A DNA stretch of 64,000 nt from Ramlibacter algicola (GTDB taxonomy: Bacteria; Pseudomonadota; Gammaproteobacteria; Burkholderiales; Burkholderiaceae_C). The notes beneath the pieces are model-generated. The model was not told the origin of the DNA. It made no database searches and worked only from the letters and a program-made list of their open reading frames with translations. Positions 37,801-46,275 of the stretch are shown one piece after another (the stretch's first letter is position 1; each line of letters starts with the position of its first letter). The stretch lies in the NCBI RefSeq assembly GCF_016641735.1, contig NZ_JAEDAO010000001.1, forward strand, positions 2,418,001-2,482,000, in the 5' to 3' direction. The position numbers and the translations under genes are program-made.

Positions 37801-40798
37801 CTCGAACGCCGTGTCGGTCGCCGGCATGACCGCCACAGGCATCGGCACGCTGACGGGCGGCACGGCCGCCGACACGTTCACCATCGCGGGCGGCGTGACC
37901 ACCTTCAACGGCCAGGTCAACGGCGGCGGCGGTGGCGACAGCCTCGTCACGACCGACGGCAACAACACCTGGTCCGTGACGGGTGGCGACGCAGGCACGC
38001 TGAACACCACGACCACGTTCTCCGGCATCGCCAATCTCACCGGCGGCTCCGGCAACGACGCGTTCGTGTTCGCCAATGCCGGCACCCTGAGCGGCAACGT
38101 TGCGGGTGGCACCCAGACCGGGGCCGACACGCTGGACCTGAGCGGCAAGGCTGCGGTGACGATCAACACCGTCGCGGGCACGGCGACCGGCATCGGCGGC
38201 ACCTTCGGCGGGATCGAGTCCGTCACCGGCAACGGGACGGCGACGCTGACCGGCGCGACCTTCAGCCTGACTGGCGTCAACTCCGGAACGGCCGACACGA
38301 TCGCGTACTCCGGCGTGGCGAACCTCCAGGGCGTCGCCGCGGCGAACAGCTTCACGGGCTCCGGCGGATCCGTCAGCGGCACGATCACCGGTGGCGGGTC
38401 GGGGACCACGCTGTCGGGCAACCTGACCAGCGGCGGCGACCAGTCGTACACCGGCGCGGTGGCGCTCGGCGGCACGACCGTGCTGACGGCCAACTCGGCC
38501 TTGGGCACGATCGCACTGGGCAACGTCAGCACGGGCAGCAATGACCTGACGCTGAACGGCACCTCCACCACCGGGTCCATCACCGGGACGGGCCGCCTCA
38601 CCGCCTTCGGCAACCTGTCGGGCACGAGCATCGGCATCGGCAGCCTGGTCACCGCAACCGGGTCGAACCTGGCCGCCACCGACCTGACCGTCGCCGGCAC
38701 CTCCAGCCTCGGCGGCAACGTCACGACGACCGGGGCCCAGGCCTACAACGGCGCGACGACGCTGACGGGCAATGCGATCCTCTCGGGCGCCTCCATCAGC
38801 GCCACGAGCATCGACGGCGGAGCGAACAACCTGAACCTGGTCGGCAACACGACCGCCAGCGGCTCGGTGTCCAACGTCAACAGCCTGGTCACGGCCACCG
38901 GCAGCACGCTGTCCGCATCCAGCGTGGCCGCCACGTCCGCGAGCATCGGCGGCGACGTCACCACGAGCGCCGGCCAGGCCTACGGCAGCACGACGCTGAC
39001 GCTCGGCGGCACCACGGTCCTGAAGGACACGGGCAACACCGCGATCAGCCTCGGCGCGGTCAACGGCAACGGCAACTCGCTGACGCTCACCACGACCGGC
39101 GGCGCCACTGCTTCCGGCATCGGCAACGTGGCGAACCTCACGCAGACCAACGGCGGCCTCACCACCTCCGGCAACCTCGCGATCACGGGCAACGGCAACG
39201 TCAACCAGGCACTGGTGGTGGGCGGCAACCTGGGCGCCGCCAACATGTCGGCGAACAGCGCCTCGGTCACCGGGTCGACCAGCGTGACCGGCACGCTCAA
39301 CACCGTCTCCTCGCTCGCGGTGAGCGGCCCCACGTCGGCCGGTAGCATCGCTGCGGGCACCAGCGCCAGCTTCGGCAACGACGTGAACGTTGGCGGCGCG
39401 CTCACCACTGGCACCACGCTCACGACGGCAGCCGGCAAGACCATCACGGCCGGCAGCGTCGCCGCCACCGGCGCCGCCTCGCTGGGGGGTAGCGTGACGA
39501 CCGCCTCCACCCAGAGCTTTGGCGCCACGACCCTGACGGGCGACGCCACGCTCACGGGCGCGTCGATCACGGCTGCCAGCATCAACGGTGGCGCGCACAA
39601 TCTCGGCCTGGCCGGCAGCGCGAACGTGGCGGGTGCGGTGACCAACGTCGCCAACCTGACCGTCACGGGGACGTCCAGCACGTTCACCGGCGGCGCGACG
39701 GTGGCCGGCTCGTTCACGCAGAACGCTGGCACCGTCGCGGGCGGCCTGATCGACGCCGCGACGTACAACGTCAATGGCGGCACGCTGGCGGCCAGCACGG
39801 GCACGGGCACGCTCAACACCACCGGCACCACGGTGCTGGCGGGCGCGTCGAATGCCGGGACGGTCCACGTCAACTCCGGCTCGCTGACGCTCGGCGCGGC
39901 CAATCGCCTGGCCGCGGCCAGCAACGTCACCGTCGCGGGCGGCGCCACGCTGGACACGGGGGCTGCCGCGCAGCAGGCGGGCAGCATCGCCAACAGCGGC
40001 ACGCTGGCCGTCAACGGCAACCTGAACGTCGGCACGCTCTCGAGCACCGGCACCTTCCGCACGGCAGGCACCAGCACCATCACCGCGAGCAACGTCGCGG
40101 CGGCGGGCGACGTGCAGGTCGGCAGCGGCACGACGTTCAACATGAACGGCGGTGGTTCGCTGGACGTGGCCGGCGCCTTCCAGGGCGGCGTCAACGTCAC
40201 GGGCCAGGCCGAAACGGTGAACCTGAGCAACACGACGGCGGGCGCCATGCTCACGGTCGGCCAGCTGCAGACGGCGTCGTCGGCCAACGTGACCCTGGCG
40301 TCCAAGGCCGGCCTCACGGTCGACGCCGGCCAGATGAGCCCGATGGCGACGCTGACCGGCACCTCCGACGGCCCGATGATGTTCACCAACTCGGCGTCGC
40401 ACCCGGTGGTGGCAACAGGCGGCGTCGAGCTCACGGTGAAGGGCGGCGACCTCAACACCGTCGCCGACCCGATGAACATCAGCACCAGCACGCCGAGCGT
40501 CGTCGTGCACAAGGAGGTGCTGTTCGAGGCCTACGTCACCGGCAACGTCGCCGCGTACCAGCCGCTGAACGACGTCTTCAGCTCGGTGTTCGCGAACACC
40601 GGCGCCACGCAGGCGGAGATCGCGCGCTGGGTGCTGCACGAGCTCAAGCGCAACGTCGGCATCGGCGTCGTGGAGGACCTGGTGGCGTTCGGCACGACGG
40701 ACATGGACGGCATCGTCGCGCCGCTCAGCTTCCGCAGCCTGACGATCCAGGCACCCAAGTGCGTGAGCGAACAGGCGAACGGGCAGCCCTGCAACTGA
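31865..40798 (+). CDS. Filamentous haemagglutinin-type exoprotein (TpsA), 2977 aa with 73-residue repeats
   Basis: A very large secreted beta-helix protein, likely an adhesin. Residues 1-57 are an extended signal peptide (basic N-region, cleavage after VYA). Residues 58 to about 310 are the two-partner secretion domain, with NPAG at 140-143 in place of the usual NPNG and FLVNPAGVMFAPGARVDVGGL around it. The rest is Gly/Thr/Ala/Asn-rich, with a WLLDPKNI motif near residue 440. Eight full 73-residue repeats cover residues 1348-1931, flanked by degenerate ones. The last 12 residues contain two cysteines (KCVSEQANGQPC), the only ones I found in the protein, recalling the C-terminal disulfide that tethers Haemophilus HMW1. 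No toxin domain is seen. Confidence 0.93.
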   Translation: MTTHSTRRSGIRTIVVQVTRKLRHVYRMRTGMSRLLSRLLAGLLAALASSFLATVYANPTGGKVQSGVVTITNPTATSMVVNQGSNKAVIDWNTFSIARNESVQFVQPGASSVALNRVVGGDLSSIYGSLTANGQVFLVNPAGVMFAPGARVDVGGLVASTLSLSNTDFLNGNYTFTGSGGSVVNQGSIKAGYVALAGAQVTNSGTIDATGGSVGLLAGSRVSVDANGSGLVKYSVDAGAVGAAIANSGTITADGGQVQVSVQAIGETLNTVINQSGVIRANSIANQNGTIVLSGGSSGIVKVTGTLEAKGANATGGTVKVLGDKVGIGGTAVVDASGDAGGGTVLLGGNWQGKGVEQNASATAVATGAKITADAVTSGNGGTVVVWADGNTAVGGAISARGGASSGNGGKVETSGKGGLSVAKSTTVDTSAPHGTTGSWLLDPKNIIVATGGASAVGDVDQFFDTPATDVTIDPATLDAAGATVTLQANNDITIVDAITLTTPTAGITAQAGRSIAVNANITTNNGAITLEANSPAADLANRDAGPGLVTGTGSLNAGTGDVDVRSGGDLTIGAVTGRNVSLNAGTGLLNTGPVTASGDYSISAGDFTGGAFGATLGGTSNWSITDTAGGLSITNRSAGGNLNITTTNGGSLMVAGNLSSGTGGVTLTSAAGVQLIGDLNVTAATGASFNGALDGAHNLTVAGDASFNGQVGNGQALTTVHVTGATNINGSAVKTTGTQSYDGAVALDATSTLSGSTVSFGNTVTGPNQLFVQTGAGGQATFAGNVDVDLVNVIATGGISLGGNVTTTNGQAYTGAVTLGNDVTMTTTGGAITVATSLTGAGNNLTIASSGTTTLTNATGLNTFTAATNGTTTGSISASTYNINGGIVDANLGAGTLNTTGSATLNGTAAATTVNVNGGTLALANAANRLTGAGAAVNIAGGATLNTGTASQALGGGTAFVNNGGTFQNAGAVTAAMITGSGAAVLGGNVTTTAGQTYGGSTVTGAVQLQDFGASAIKTGNVTGTGDLTLVTAGGGEVGSVNLGSLTTNAGTPLKIGGNVTTTGVQRYQDAVTLTTSAVLNSGTSAMTFASTVQGQTGTESLTATNTAGGMTFGGAVSNLQNVGISTGGGALTLPSITAAGAVTVSNNNSVGTSAAVSGSAVSITASGAASNVTVANAITANTGGITISAGKNVSITAALNAAAVAQNISINVGQSAAGAFSNTQMLTTGAGGAVTVSGGNSGNVFDFSADPGNTVTVVGGSGTDVFKAPAAATYVLTGVGNQVQAGNLSASNIETVTGTTTTNVLQGSSTGTTFTTSGVNAVSAAGMDFTGIGTVNAGSGTDTFTGAGSYTINGSKAVTANGIAATNIESVTNAGAVTGTVASTTYTTGAANALSANGIAFTGVNSLAAAAGGTDVFTGAGSYTINGSNAVTGNGIAATGIESVTNAGALTGTVANTTYTTGGANAVSANGIAFTGVNTLAAAAGGTDIFTGAPAYTIDGTKAVTANGIAATDIESVTNAGAVTGTVASTTYTTGGANALSANGINFTGVNTLAAVAGGTDVFTGATAYQIDGTKAVSANGIAATDIESVTNAGAVTGTVASTTYTTGAANALSANGIAFTGVNSLAAAAGGTDVLTGATAYTIDGAKAVTANGIAATDIESVTNAGAVAGTVASTTYTTGGANSVSANGISFTGVNTLAAAAGGTDVFTGASSYTINGSNAVTGNGIAATGIESVTNAGAVTGTVANTTYTTGGANAVSANGIAFTGVNTLAAAAGGTDVLTGATAYTIDGAKAVTANGIAATDIESVTNAGAVTGTVASTTYTTGGANALSANGINFTGVNTLAAVAGGTDVFTGATAYQIDGTKAVTANGIAATDIESVTNAGAVTGTVASTTYSTTGLNAVSANGIAFTGVNTLAAAAGGTDVFTGASNYALTGANNAVTANNIAATGIETIAGTGTESITGSNNVTAWSITGSNAVSVAGMTATGIGTLTGGTAADTFTIAGGVTTFNGQVNGGGGGDSLVTTDGNNTWSVTGGDAGTLNTTTTFSGIANLTGGSGNDAFVFANAGTLSGNVAGGTQTGADTLDLSGKAAVTINTVAGTATGIGGTFGGIESVTGNGTATLTGATFSLTGVNSGTADTIAYSGVANLQGVAAANSFTGSGGSVSGTITGGGSGTTLSGNLTSGGDQSYTGAVALGGTTVLTANSALGTIALGNVSTGSNDLTLNGTSTTGSITGTGRLTAFGNLSGTSIGIGSLVTATGSNLAATDLTVAGTSSLGGNVTTTGAQAYNGATTLTGNAILSGASISATSIDGGANNLNLVGNTTASGSVSNVNSLVTATGSTLSASSVAATSASIGGDVTTSAGQAYGSTTLTLGGTTVLKDTGNTAISLGAVNGNGNSLTLTTTGGATASGIGNVANLTQTNGGLTTSGNLAITGNGNVNQALVVGGNLGAANMSANSASVTGSTSVTGTLNTVSSLAVSGPTSAGSIAAGTSASFGNDVNVGGALTTGTTLTTAAGKTITAGSVAATGAASLGGSVTTASTQSFGATTLTGDATLTGASITAASINGGAHNLGLAGSANVAGAVTNVANLTVTGTSSTFTGGATVAGSFTQNAGTVAGGLIDAATYNVNGGTLAASTGTGTLNTTGTTVLAGASNAGTVHVNSGSLTLGAANRLAAASNVTVAGGATLDTGAAAQQAGSIANSGTLAVNGNLNVGTLSSTGTFRTAGTSTITASNVAAAGDVQVGSGTTFNMNGGGSLDVAGAFQGGVNVTGQAETVNLSNTTAGAMLTVGQLQTASSANVTLASKAGLTVDAGQMSPMATLTGTSDGPMMFTNSASHPVVATGGVELTVKGGDLNTVADPMNISTSTPSVVVHKEVLFEAYVTGNVAAYQPLNDVFSSVFANTGATQAEIARWVLHELKRNVGIGVVEDLVAFGTTDMDGIVAPLSFRSLTIQAPKCVSEQANGQPCN
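35906..37657 (+). repeat. Eight tandem 219-bp (73-codon) repeats in tpsA, with higher-order duplication
   Basis: Units start at 35906, 36125, 36344, 36563, 36782, 37001, 37220 and 37439. Each encodes a variant of ANGIAATDIESVTNAGAVTG, a TTYTTGGANAxSANGI block and a FTGVNTLAAAAGGTDVFTG end. Units 2-3-4 recur as 6-7-8 at a distance of 876 bp, and stretches of about 100 bases are identical between units 3 and 7. Degenerate relatives occur before 35906 and after 37657. This indicates stepwise duplication of a four-unit block. Confidence 0.92.
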
Positions 40799-40817
40799 CC
40801 GATTGACGCTCCCCAGC

Positions 40818-40866
40818 CACGGGGCGGGAAGGATGCGTGACATCCTCCTGCCCCGTGTCCTTTGTT
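40818..40866 (+). terminator. Rho-independent terminator after tpsA
   Basis: CACGGGGC (40818-40825) pairs with GCCCCGTG (40850-40857) and AGGATG (40830-40835) with CATCCT (40841-40846), closed by a 5-base loop. A T-containing tail TCCTTTGTT follows. It lies 20 bases after the tpsA stop and would separate the exoprotein transcript from the kinase gene. Confidence 0.8.
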
Positions 40867-40944
40867 GCCGTGCTGCGACGCATCGGCTGCCCTTAAACTG
40901 TTGAGGCAGGTTCCGCCCAGCGTGGGCGCGCGCCTGTCCCACCC

Positions 40945-43866
40945 GTGACCGTCAAGAAACTCGGCCGCTACGACATCATCCGCACCCTCGGCAAGGGCGC
41001 GATGGGCCTGGTCTATGAGGGCATGGACAGCGTCCTGCAGCGGCGGGTGGCCATCAAGACCATCATCGTCGAGAACCTCGACTCGAAGGCCGCCGACGAG
41101 TACGAGTCCCGTTTCCGGACGGAGGCGCTGGCCGCCGCGCGGCTGCAGCACCCGAACATCGTCACGGTGTACGACTTCGGCCGGCACGAGGGCGTCGCGT
41201 ACCTGGTGATGCAGTACATCGAGGGCGACGACCTCAAGGACCACCTGGACCGCGGCGAGAAGTTCCCCCCGCAGATCTCGGTGGCGATGATCCTGGACCT
41301 GCTGTCCGCGCTGGACCATGCGCACGAGAACAACATCGTGCACCGGGACATCAAGCCGGCCAACATGCTGATCGAGAAGGGCCGGGTCAAGCTCACCGAC
41401 TTCGGCGTGGCCCGCATCCAGGACCCGGACGCCGCCAACAAGACCCAGGTGGGCGCGGGCGGCATCGGCACCCCGCGCTACATGTCGCCCGAGCAGGCGC
41501 AGGGGCAGCGGGTCGATTCTCGGTCGGACCTGTTCTCGACCGGCATCGTCCTGTACGAACTGCTCACGGGGCAGCGCCCGTTCGATGGCGACAACCCGTT
41601 CGCGATCATCCACCAGATCATCAGCGCGGTCCCGCCGCCGCCGACGTACTACAACGCGAAGCTGCCGAAGTCCATCGACGCGGTGGTCGCCAAGGCCCTC
41701 GCCAAGAACCGCGACGAACGCTTTTCCACCGCCCGTGAATTCGCGATGTCCCTCAAGGCCGCCGGCCAGCGGGTCAGCAGCGGCACGATGGCCAGCCGCA
41801 GCGCGCCGTCGCTGGGTGCCGACACCACGCCGGGCCCGGGGGGCCAGGGCTCCGACACGGCGCCACCGCCGACCGGCTCCAGCATCACGCTGGAACTGGA
41901 GCTGGAGTACTGGAAGGAAGTCAAGGATTCCGAGGACGCCGACGACTTCGTCGCGTTCCTCGAGCAGTTCCCGAACGGCAAGTTCGCGGCACTGGCGCAG
42001 CGCCGCCTGAAGAAGCTGGGCAGGGACGTCGACGAGACGCCCGCACCGAGCGACACCGCGAGCCGCCGCACGCCACCTGCGCCGCAGGACGACGACGAAG
42101 CCACGCGGTTGCCCGGCATCTCCACCTCGGGCACCGGCGGCACGGCCGGCATGTCGGGCAGCCTCAAGCTGACCGACAAGTCCATCGTCGCGCCGGCCCA
42201 GGACGCCACCGTCATCAGCCCGCAGACGCTGCGCGTCATCAGCACCGCCGCGCGGTCCGCCACCGGTTCGCAGCCGGCGGCGATGGGCGACACGGTCATC
42301 GCGCGTGCCGGGTTGCAGCCCGAAGATCCGCGGGCCAAGGCGGCGCGCGAGGCCGAGGCCGCTCGCGCCGCCGAAGAGGCCCGCGCCGCCGAAGCGCGCG
42401 CCGCGACCGCGGCGAAGGAAGTCGAGCGCCTCGAAGCCGAGCGCCAGGCCGAGGAGGCTCGCAAGCAGGCCGAAGCGCAGGCGCGCGCGAAGGCGGAAGC
42501 CGAGGCGAAGGCCAAGGCGGAATCGGAAGCACGCGCGAAGGCCGAAGCGGAGGCCAAGGCCAAGGCCGAAGCAGAAGCGAAGGCGAAGGCGGAGGCGGAA
42601 GCCAAGGCCAAGGCGGAGGCGGAAGCCAAGGCCAAGGCCGAAGCCGAGGCGAAGCGCCAGGCCGAGCTGGCGCGGCAGAAGGCGGAAGCCGAAGCGAAGG
42701 CCAAGGCCGAAGCCAAGGCGAAGGCCGAAGCGGAAGCCAAGCGGCAGGCCGAGCTGGCGCGCCAGAAGGCCGAAGCCGAGGCGAAGGCCAGGGCGGATGC
42801 CGAAGCCAAGGCGCGCGCCGAAGCCGAGGCCAAGCGCAAGGCCGAGGAGGATGCGCAGTTCAAGGCCGACATCGCGCGCAAGAAGGCGGAGACCGAAGCG
42901 CGTGCCAAGGCGGAAGCCGAGGAAGCCAAGCGCAAGAAGGACGAGGACGCGCGCCTGAAGGCCGACCTGGCACGCCAGCGCGCGGAAGCCGATGCGCGCG
43001 CCAAGGCGGAGCAGGAAGCGCGCCGCAAGGCCGACGAAGCGACCCGCAAGGCGGCCGAAGAGGCCAGGCGCGGTCCCGCGGTGCAGCCCGCGGTCGCGCG
43101 TGCGCCGGCCGAAGCCGACAAGCCCAAGTCCAGGATGGTCCCGATGGCGGTGGCCGGCGTCGTGGCCTTGGGCGTGATCGGTTTCGCTGTGAAGACGATG
43201 GTGGGCGGCCAGTCCGCCGAGCCCGCGGCGGTGACCACGGCGCCCGCGCCGGAGGCGCAGCCGGAGCAGCAGGCCAAGCTCACCACGCGCCCGCCCGCCG
43301 AACCGCCGAAGCCGCCTGCCGAGGAAGCGAAAGTCGCCCCGACCCCCGCGCCGGCTCCGGCCGGCAAGGCGGCGCCGGCGCCAACTCCGGCGCCCACGCC
43401 GGCACCGGTGAAGACGCCTGCGCCGACGCCTGCACCCACCGCGGCACCTGCCAAGCAGGCCCCCGCACCGACCCCGGCTCCGACACCCGCGCCGACCCCG
43501 GCGCCCACGCCCGCACCGGCACGGCCCGTGACGGCGACGCCTGCACCGGCTCCGAGCCCCGCTCCAACTCCCGCGCCGACGCCGGCGCCCGCGGCGCAGC
43601 CGGTGCAGAACGCTGCGACCCTGCTCGCGCAGGCCCAGGACGCCGAGCGCGGCGGCAACATGTCGGCGGCGATCAGCGCCTACCGGCGTGCCGCCAACGC
43701 AGGCAGCGGCGCTGCGGCGCGCCGTCTTGGCGAGCTGTACACCAAGGGTGGCAACGGCGTCGACCGCGACGCGCAGCAGGCCAACTTCTGGAACAACAAG
43801 GCGCGCGACCTCGGCGAGGCGATGCGCGAGGGCCCCTGCGCCCTCAAGGCCGGCACCAGCTGCTGA
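40945..43866 (+). CDS. Membrane Ser/Thr protein kinase with TolA-like coiled coil and SEL1-like periplasmic tail
   Basis: The 973-residue protein (GTG start) opens with a complete Hanks-type kinase: glycine loop GKGAMG 16-21, Lys38, HRDIKPAN from 133, DFG 152-154, and GTPRYMSPEQ after the activation loop. Residues about 461-712 are a very long Ala/Lys/Glu coiled coil like TolA domain II. One membrane helix (about 731-751) follows, then a Pro/Ala/Thr linker (to about 885) and a SEL1-like module (about 890-960) with two closing cysteines (CALKAGTSC). Topology predicts a cytoplasmic kinase and a periplasmic tail. It has no PASTA repeats. Neighbouring FHA and SEL1 proteins are likely partners. 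Confidence 0.9.
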   Translation: MTVKKLGRYDIIRTLGKGAMGLVYEGMDSVLQRRVAIKTIIVENLDSKAADEYESRFRTEALAAARLQHPNIVTVYDFGRHEGVAYLVMQYIEGDDLKDHLDRGEKFPPQISVAMILDLLSALDHAHENNIVHRDIKPANMLIEKGRVKLTDFGVARIQDPDAANKTQVGAGGIGTPRYMSPEQAQGQRVDSRSDLFSTGIVLYELLTGQRPFDGDNPFAIIHQIISAVPPPPTYYNAKLPKSIDAVVAKALAKNRDERFSTAREFAMSLKAAGQRVSSGTMASRSAPSLGADTTPGPGGQGSDTAPPPTGSSITLELELEYWKEVKDSEDADDFVAFLEQFPNGKFAALAQRRLKKLGRDVDETPAPSDTASRRTPPAPQDDDEATRLPGISTSGTGGTAGMSGSLKLTDKSIVAPAQDATVISPQTLRVISTAARSATGSQPAAMGDTVIARAGLQPEDPRAKAAREAEAARAAEEARAAEARAATAAKEVERLEAERQAEEARKQAEAQARAKAEAEAKAKAESEARAKAEAEAKAKAEAEAKAKAEAEAKAKAEAEAKAKAEAEAKRQAELARQKAEAEAKAKAEAKAKAEAEAKRQAELARQKAEAEAKARADAEAKARAEAEAKRKAEEDAQFKADIARKKAETEARAKAEAEEAKRKKDEDARLKADLARQRAEADARAKAEQEARRKADEATRKAAEEARRGPAVQPAVARAPAEADKPKSRMVPMAVAGVVALGVIGFAVKTMVGGQSAEPAAVTTAPAPEAQPEQQAKLTTRPPAEPPKPPAEEAKVAPTPAPAPAGKAAPAPTPAPTPAPVKTPAPTPAPTAAPAKQAPAPTPAPTPAPTPAPTPAPARPVTATPAPAPSPAPTPAPTPAPAAQPVQNAATLLAQAQDAERGGNMSAAISAYRRAANAGSGAAARRLGELYTKGGNGVDRDAQQANFWNNKARDLGEAMREGPCALKAGTSC
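42478..42840 (+). repeat. Tandem coding repeats of Ala-Lys-Ala-Glu heptads in kinase gene
   Basis: Short units of the type GCGAAGGCCAAGGCGGAAGCC recur with small variations, and the longer block encoding AEAKRQAELARQKAEAEAKA occurs twice (about 42643-42705 and 42730-42795). They build the coiled coil and may vary in number between strains. Confidence 0.75.
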
Positions 43867-43872
43867 TGGCTC

Positions 43873-45465
43873 CTATCGGCGCTTGCCGCCGCCCAGCAGG
43901 CTCCCCAGGATCCCGCGCGCGATCTCGCGGCCCACGTTGCTGCCGATGCTGCGCATCGCGGATCGAGCCATCGATTCGGCCAGGCCCTCGTGCTTGCCGC
44001 CGCGCGGACCCGTCGAGCCGAACAGCACGTCCTTCAGCTGGCCGCTGACGCCATCGAGGATGCCGCCCGACGCGGGCTGGTCGGCCGAGCCCGACGCGGG
44101 CCCGGGAATGCCGGAGCCGCTGGCCGAAGCCGCAGCACCCGCCGTCGCCGAAGCGGCCGGCTTGCCGCCGGCGGAGGAGGGCGCCGCCGCGGCGCGGCCC
44201 TTGAGCTTCTCGTAGGCGGACTCGCGATCGACCGCCCGCTCGTAGACGCCGGCGACGATCGAGTTGGCGAGTAGCGCCTTGCGCTCCTCGGCGTTGATCG
44301 GCCCGATGCGGCTGCCCGGCGGGATGACGAACGCGCGCTCGGTCACGCTGGGCCGGCCCTTGGCGTCGAGCAGGCTCACGAGCGCCTCGCCGACCGCGAG
44401 CTCGGTGATCGCGGTCTCGATGTCGAGCCCCGGCTTCTGCCGCATCGTCTGCGCGGTGGCCTTCACCGCCTTCTGGTCGCGCGGCGTGAAGGCGCGCAGC
44501 GCGTGCTGCACGCGGTTGCCCAGCTGCGCGAGCACCGTGTCGGGGATGTCCAGCGGGTTCTGCGTCACGAAGTACACGCCGACGCCCTTGGAGCGCACGA
44601 GGCGCACGACCAGCTCGATGCGCTCGACCAGCGCCGCCGGCGCGTCCTTGAACAGCAGGTGCGCCTCGTCGAAGAAGAACACCAGCTTGGGCTTGTCCGG
44701 GTCGCCGATCTCGGGCAGCTGCTCGTACATCTCGGACAGCATCCAGAGCAGGAAGGTGGCGTACAGGCGCGGCGACTGCAGCAGCTTGTCGGCGGCCAGG
44801 ATGTTGACCAGGCCCAGGCCCGCCTCGTTGGCCTGCAGGAAGTCCTGGATGTTGAGCATCGGCTCGCCGAAGAAGCGGTCGCCGCCCTGCGCCTCGATCT
44901 GCAACAGCCCGCGCTGGATGATCCCGACGCTGGCCGCGGAGATGTTGCCGTACTCGGTCGTGAACTGGCTCGCGTTGTCGCCCACGTGCTGCAGCATCGC
45001 CCGCAGGTCCTTCAGGTCCAGCAGCAGCAGGCCGGCGTCATCGGCGATCTTGAACACCAGCTGCAGCACGCCCGCCTGCGTCTCGTTCAGGCCCAGCATG
45101 CGCGACAGCAGCAGCGGCCCCATGTCGGAGACGGTGGCGCGCACCGGATGGCCCTGCTCGCCGAACACGTCCCACAGCGTCGTCGGGCAGGCCATCGGCT
45201 CCGGCGTGGGCAGGCCGCGCTCGGCGAGGATCTGCGCCATCTTGGGTGCCAGGGCGCCGGCCTGGCTGATGCCGGTGAGGTCGCCCTTGATGTCCGCCAT
45301 GAACACCGGCACGCCCAGCTTCGAGAAGCCTTCGGCCAGGCTCTGCAGCGTCACCGTCTTGCCGGTGCCGGTGGCGCCCGTGACGAGGCCGTGGCGGTTG
45401 GCCAGCCCCGGCAGGAGGAAGCACTCGGTGGTGCCGTTCTTGGCAAGCAGCAGGGGGTCGGCCAT
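43873..45465 (-). CDS. HerA/DUF853 family ATPase (YjgR-like)
   Basis: The 530-residue P-loop ATPase has Walker A GATGTGKT (about residues 30-37), [11 protein letters not shown], a Walker B in [13 protein letters not shown] and the conserved [30 protein letters not shown] motif of DUF853. A Gly/Ser/Ala linker precedes a C-terminal segment ([25 protein letters not shown]). The family is related to HerA helicases, but its role is unknown. It is convergent with the kinase gene (6-base gap) and divergent from yebC. The ATG at 45465 starts at the conserved N-terminus; the extra 22 codons upstream are not conserved in character. Confidence 0.9.
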   Translation of the reverse strand: MADPLLLAKNGTTECFLLPGLANRHGLVTGATGTGKTVTLQSLAEGFSKLGVPVFMADIKGDLTGISQAGALAPKMAQILAERGLPTPEPMACPTTLWDVFGEQGHPVRATVSDMGPLLLSRMLGLNETQAGVLQLVFKIADDAGLLLLDLKDLRAMLQHVGDNASQFTTEYGNISAASVGIIQRGLLQIEAQGGDRFFGEPMLNIQDFLQANEAGLGLVNILAADKLLQSPRLYATFLLWMLSEMYEQLPEIGDPDKPKLVFFFDEAHLLFKDAPAALVERIELVVRLVRSKGVGVYFVTQNPLDIPDTVLAQLGNRVQHALRAFTPRDQKAVKATAQTMRQKPGLDIETAITELAVGEALVSLLDAKGRPSVTERAFVIPPGSRIGPINAEERKALLANSIVAGVYERAVDRESAYEKLKGRAAAAPSSAGGKPAASATAGAAASASGSGIPGPASGSADQPASGGILDGVSGQLKDVLFGSTGPRGGKHEGLAESMARSAMRSIGSNVGREIARGILGSLLGGGKRR

Positions 45466-45549
45466 GGTGGTGAAAAGTAGAATGCGGGTCACAGGCAATA
45501 TAGCAACGCGCCCCGTGCAACGGGGCCGCACCAGAAGGACGGGTCAAAA

Positions 45550-46275
45550 GTGGCCGGACACAGCAAATGGGCGAACATCCAGCACCGCAAGGGGCGCCAG
45601 GATGAGAAGCGCGGGAAGATCTGGACGCGCGTGATCCGGGAAATCATGGTCGCGGCCCGCCAGGGCGGCGGCGACCTCAACGCCAACCCGCGGCTGCGGC
45701 TGGCGGTCGACAAGGCCAAGGCGGCGAACATGCCCGCCGACACCATCAAGCGCAACATCGACAAGGCCACCGGCAACCTCGAAGGCGTGAGCTACGAGGA
45801 GATCCGCTACGAGGGCTACGGCATCGGCGGCGCGGCCGTGATCGTCGACACCATGACCGACAACAAGGTGCGCACGGTCGCCGAAGTGCGGCACGCGTTC
45901 AGCAAGGCCGGCGGCAACCTGGGCACCGAAGGCTCGGTGGCGTTCCAGTTCAAGCACTGCGGCCAGCTGATCCTGGCGCCAGGCACCAGCGAGGACAAGG
46001 TGATGGAAGTCGCGCTCGAGGCGGGCGCCGAGGACGTCGTCACGGACGAGGACGGCGCCATCGAGGTGATCACGGCGCCCGGCGACTTCGAGAAGGTCAA
46101 GGAAGCGCTCGAGAAGGCCGGCCTGAAGGCCGAAATCGCCGACGTCACCATGCGGCCCGAGAACACGATCGACCTCGACGGCGACGACGCGGTGCGCATG
46201 CAGAAGCTGCTCGACATGCTCGAGGACCTGGACGACGTGCAGGACGTGTTCCACAACGCAAGCCTGCCCTCGTGA
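45550..46275 (+). CDS. yebC: YebC/PmpR family protein
   Basis: The 241-residue protein starts with the invariant [18 protein letters not shown] (GTG start) and has [23 protein letters not shown] and [23 protein letters not shown], spanning the three domains of the family. YebC proteins have been described as transcription regulators and, more recently, as factors that relieve ribosome stalling at proline stretches. The proline-rich proteins in this window would be natural clients. It overlaps purD by four bases. Confidence 0.96.
   Translation: MAGHSKWANIQHRKGRQDEKRGKIWTRVIREIMVAARQGGGDLNANPRLRLAVDKAKAANMPADTIKRNIDKATGNLEGVSYEEIRYEGYGIGGAAVIVDTMTDNKVRTVAEVRHAFSKAGGNLGTEGSVAFQFKHCGQLILAPGTSEDKVMEVALEAGAEDVVTDEDGAIEVITAPGDFEKVKEALEKAGLKAEIADVTMRPENTIDLDGDDAVRMQKLLDMLEDLDDVQDVFHNASLPS

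Noticed and set aside
30062..40942. A continuous open frame of 3626 codons on the minus strand opposite tpsA and tpsB
   Set aside because: Its product is Arg/His/Gly/Val-rich with no recognisable domain, while the plus strand encodes textbook TpsB and TpsA. GC-rich codon bias of long repetitive plus-strand genes leaves the antisense frame free of stops.
42325..43080. The kinase gene's Ala/Lys/Glu coiled coil as a displaced tolA
   Set aside because: TolA has an N-terminal membrane helix and a C-terminal TolA domain. Here the coiled coil follows a kinase and precedes the membrane helix, and no TolA C-domain is present.
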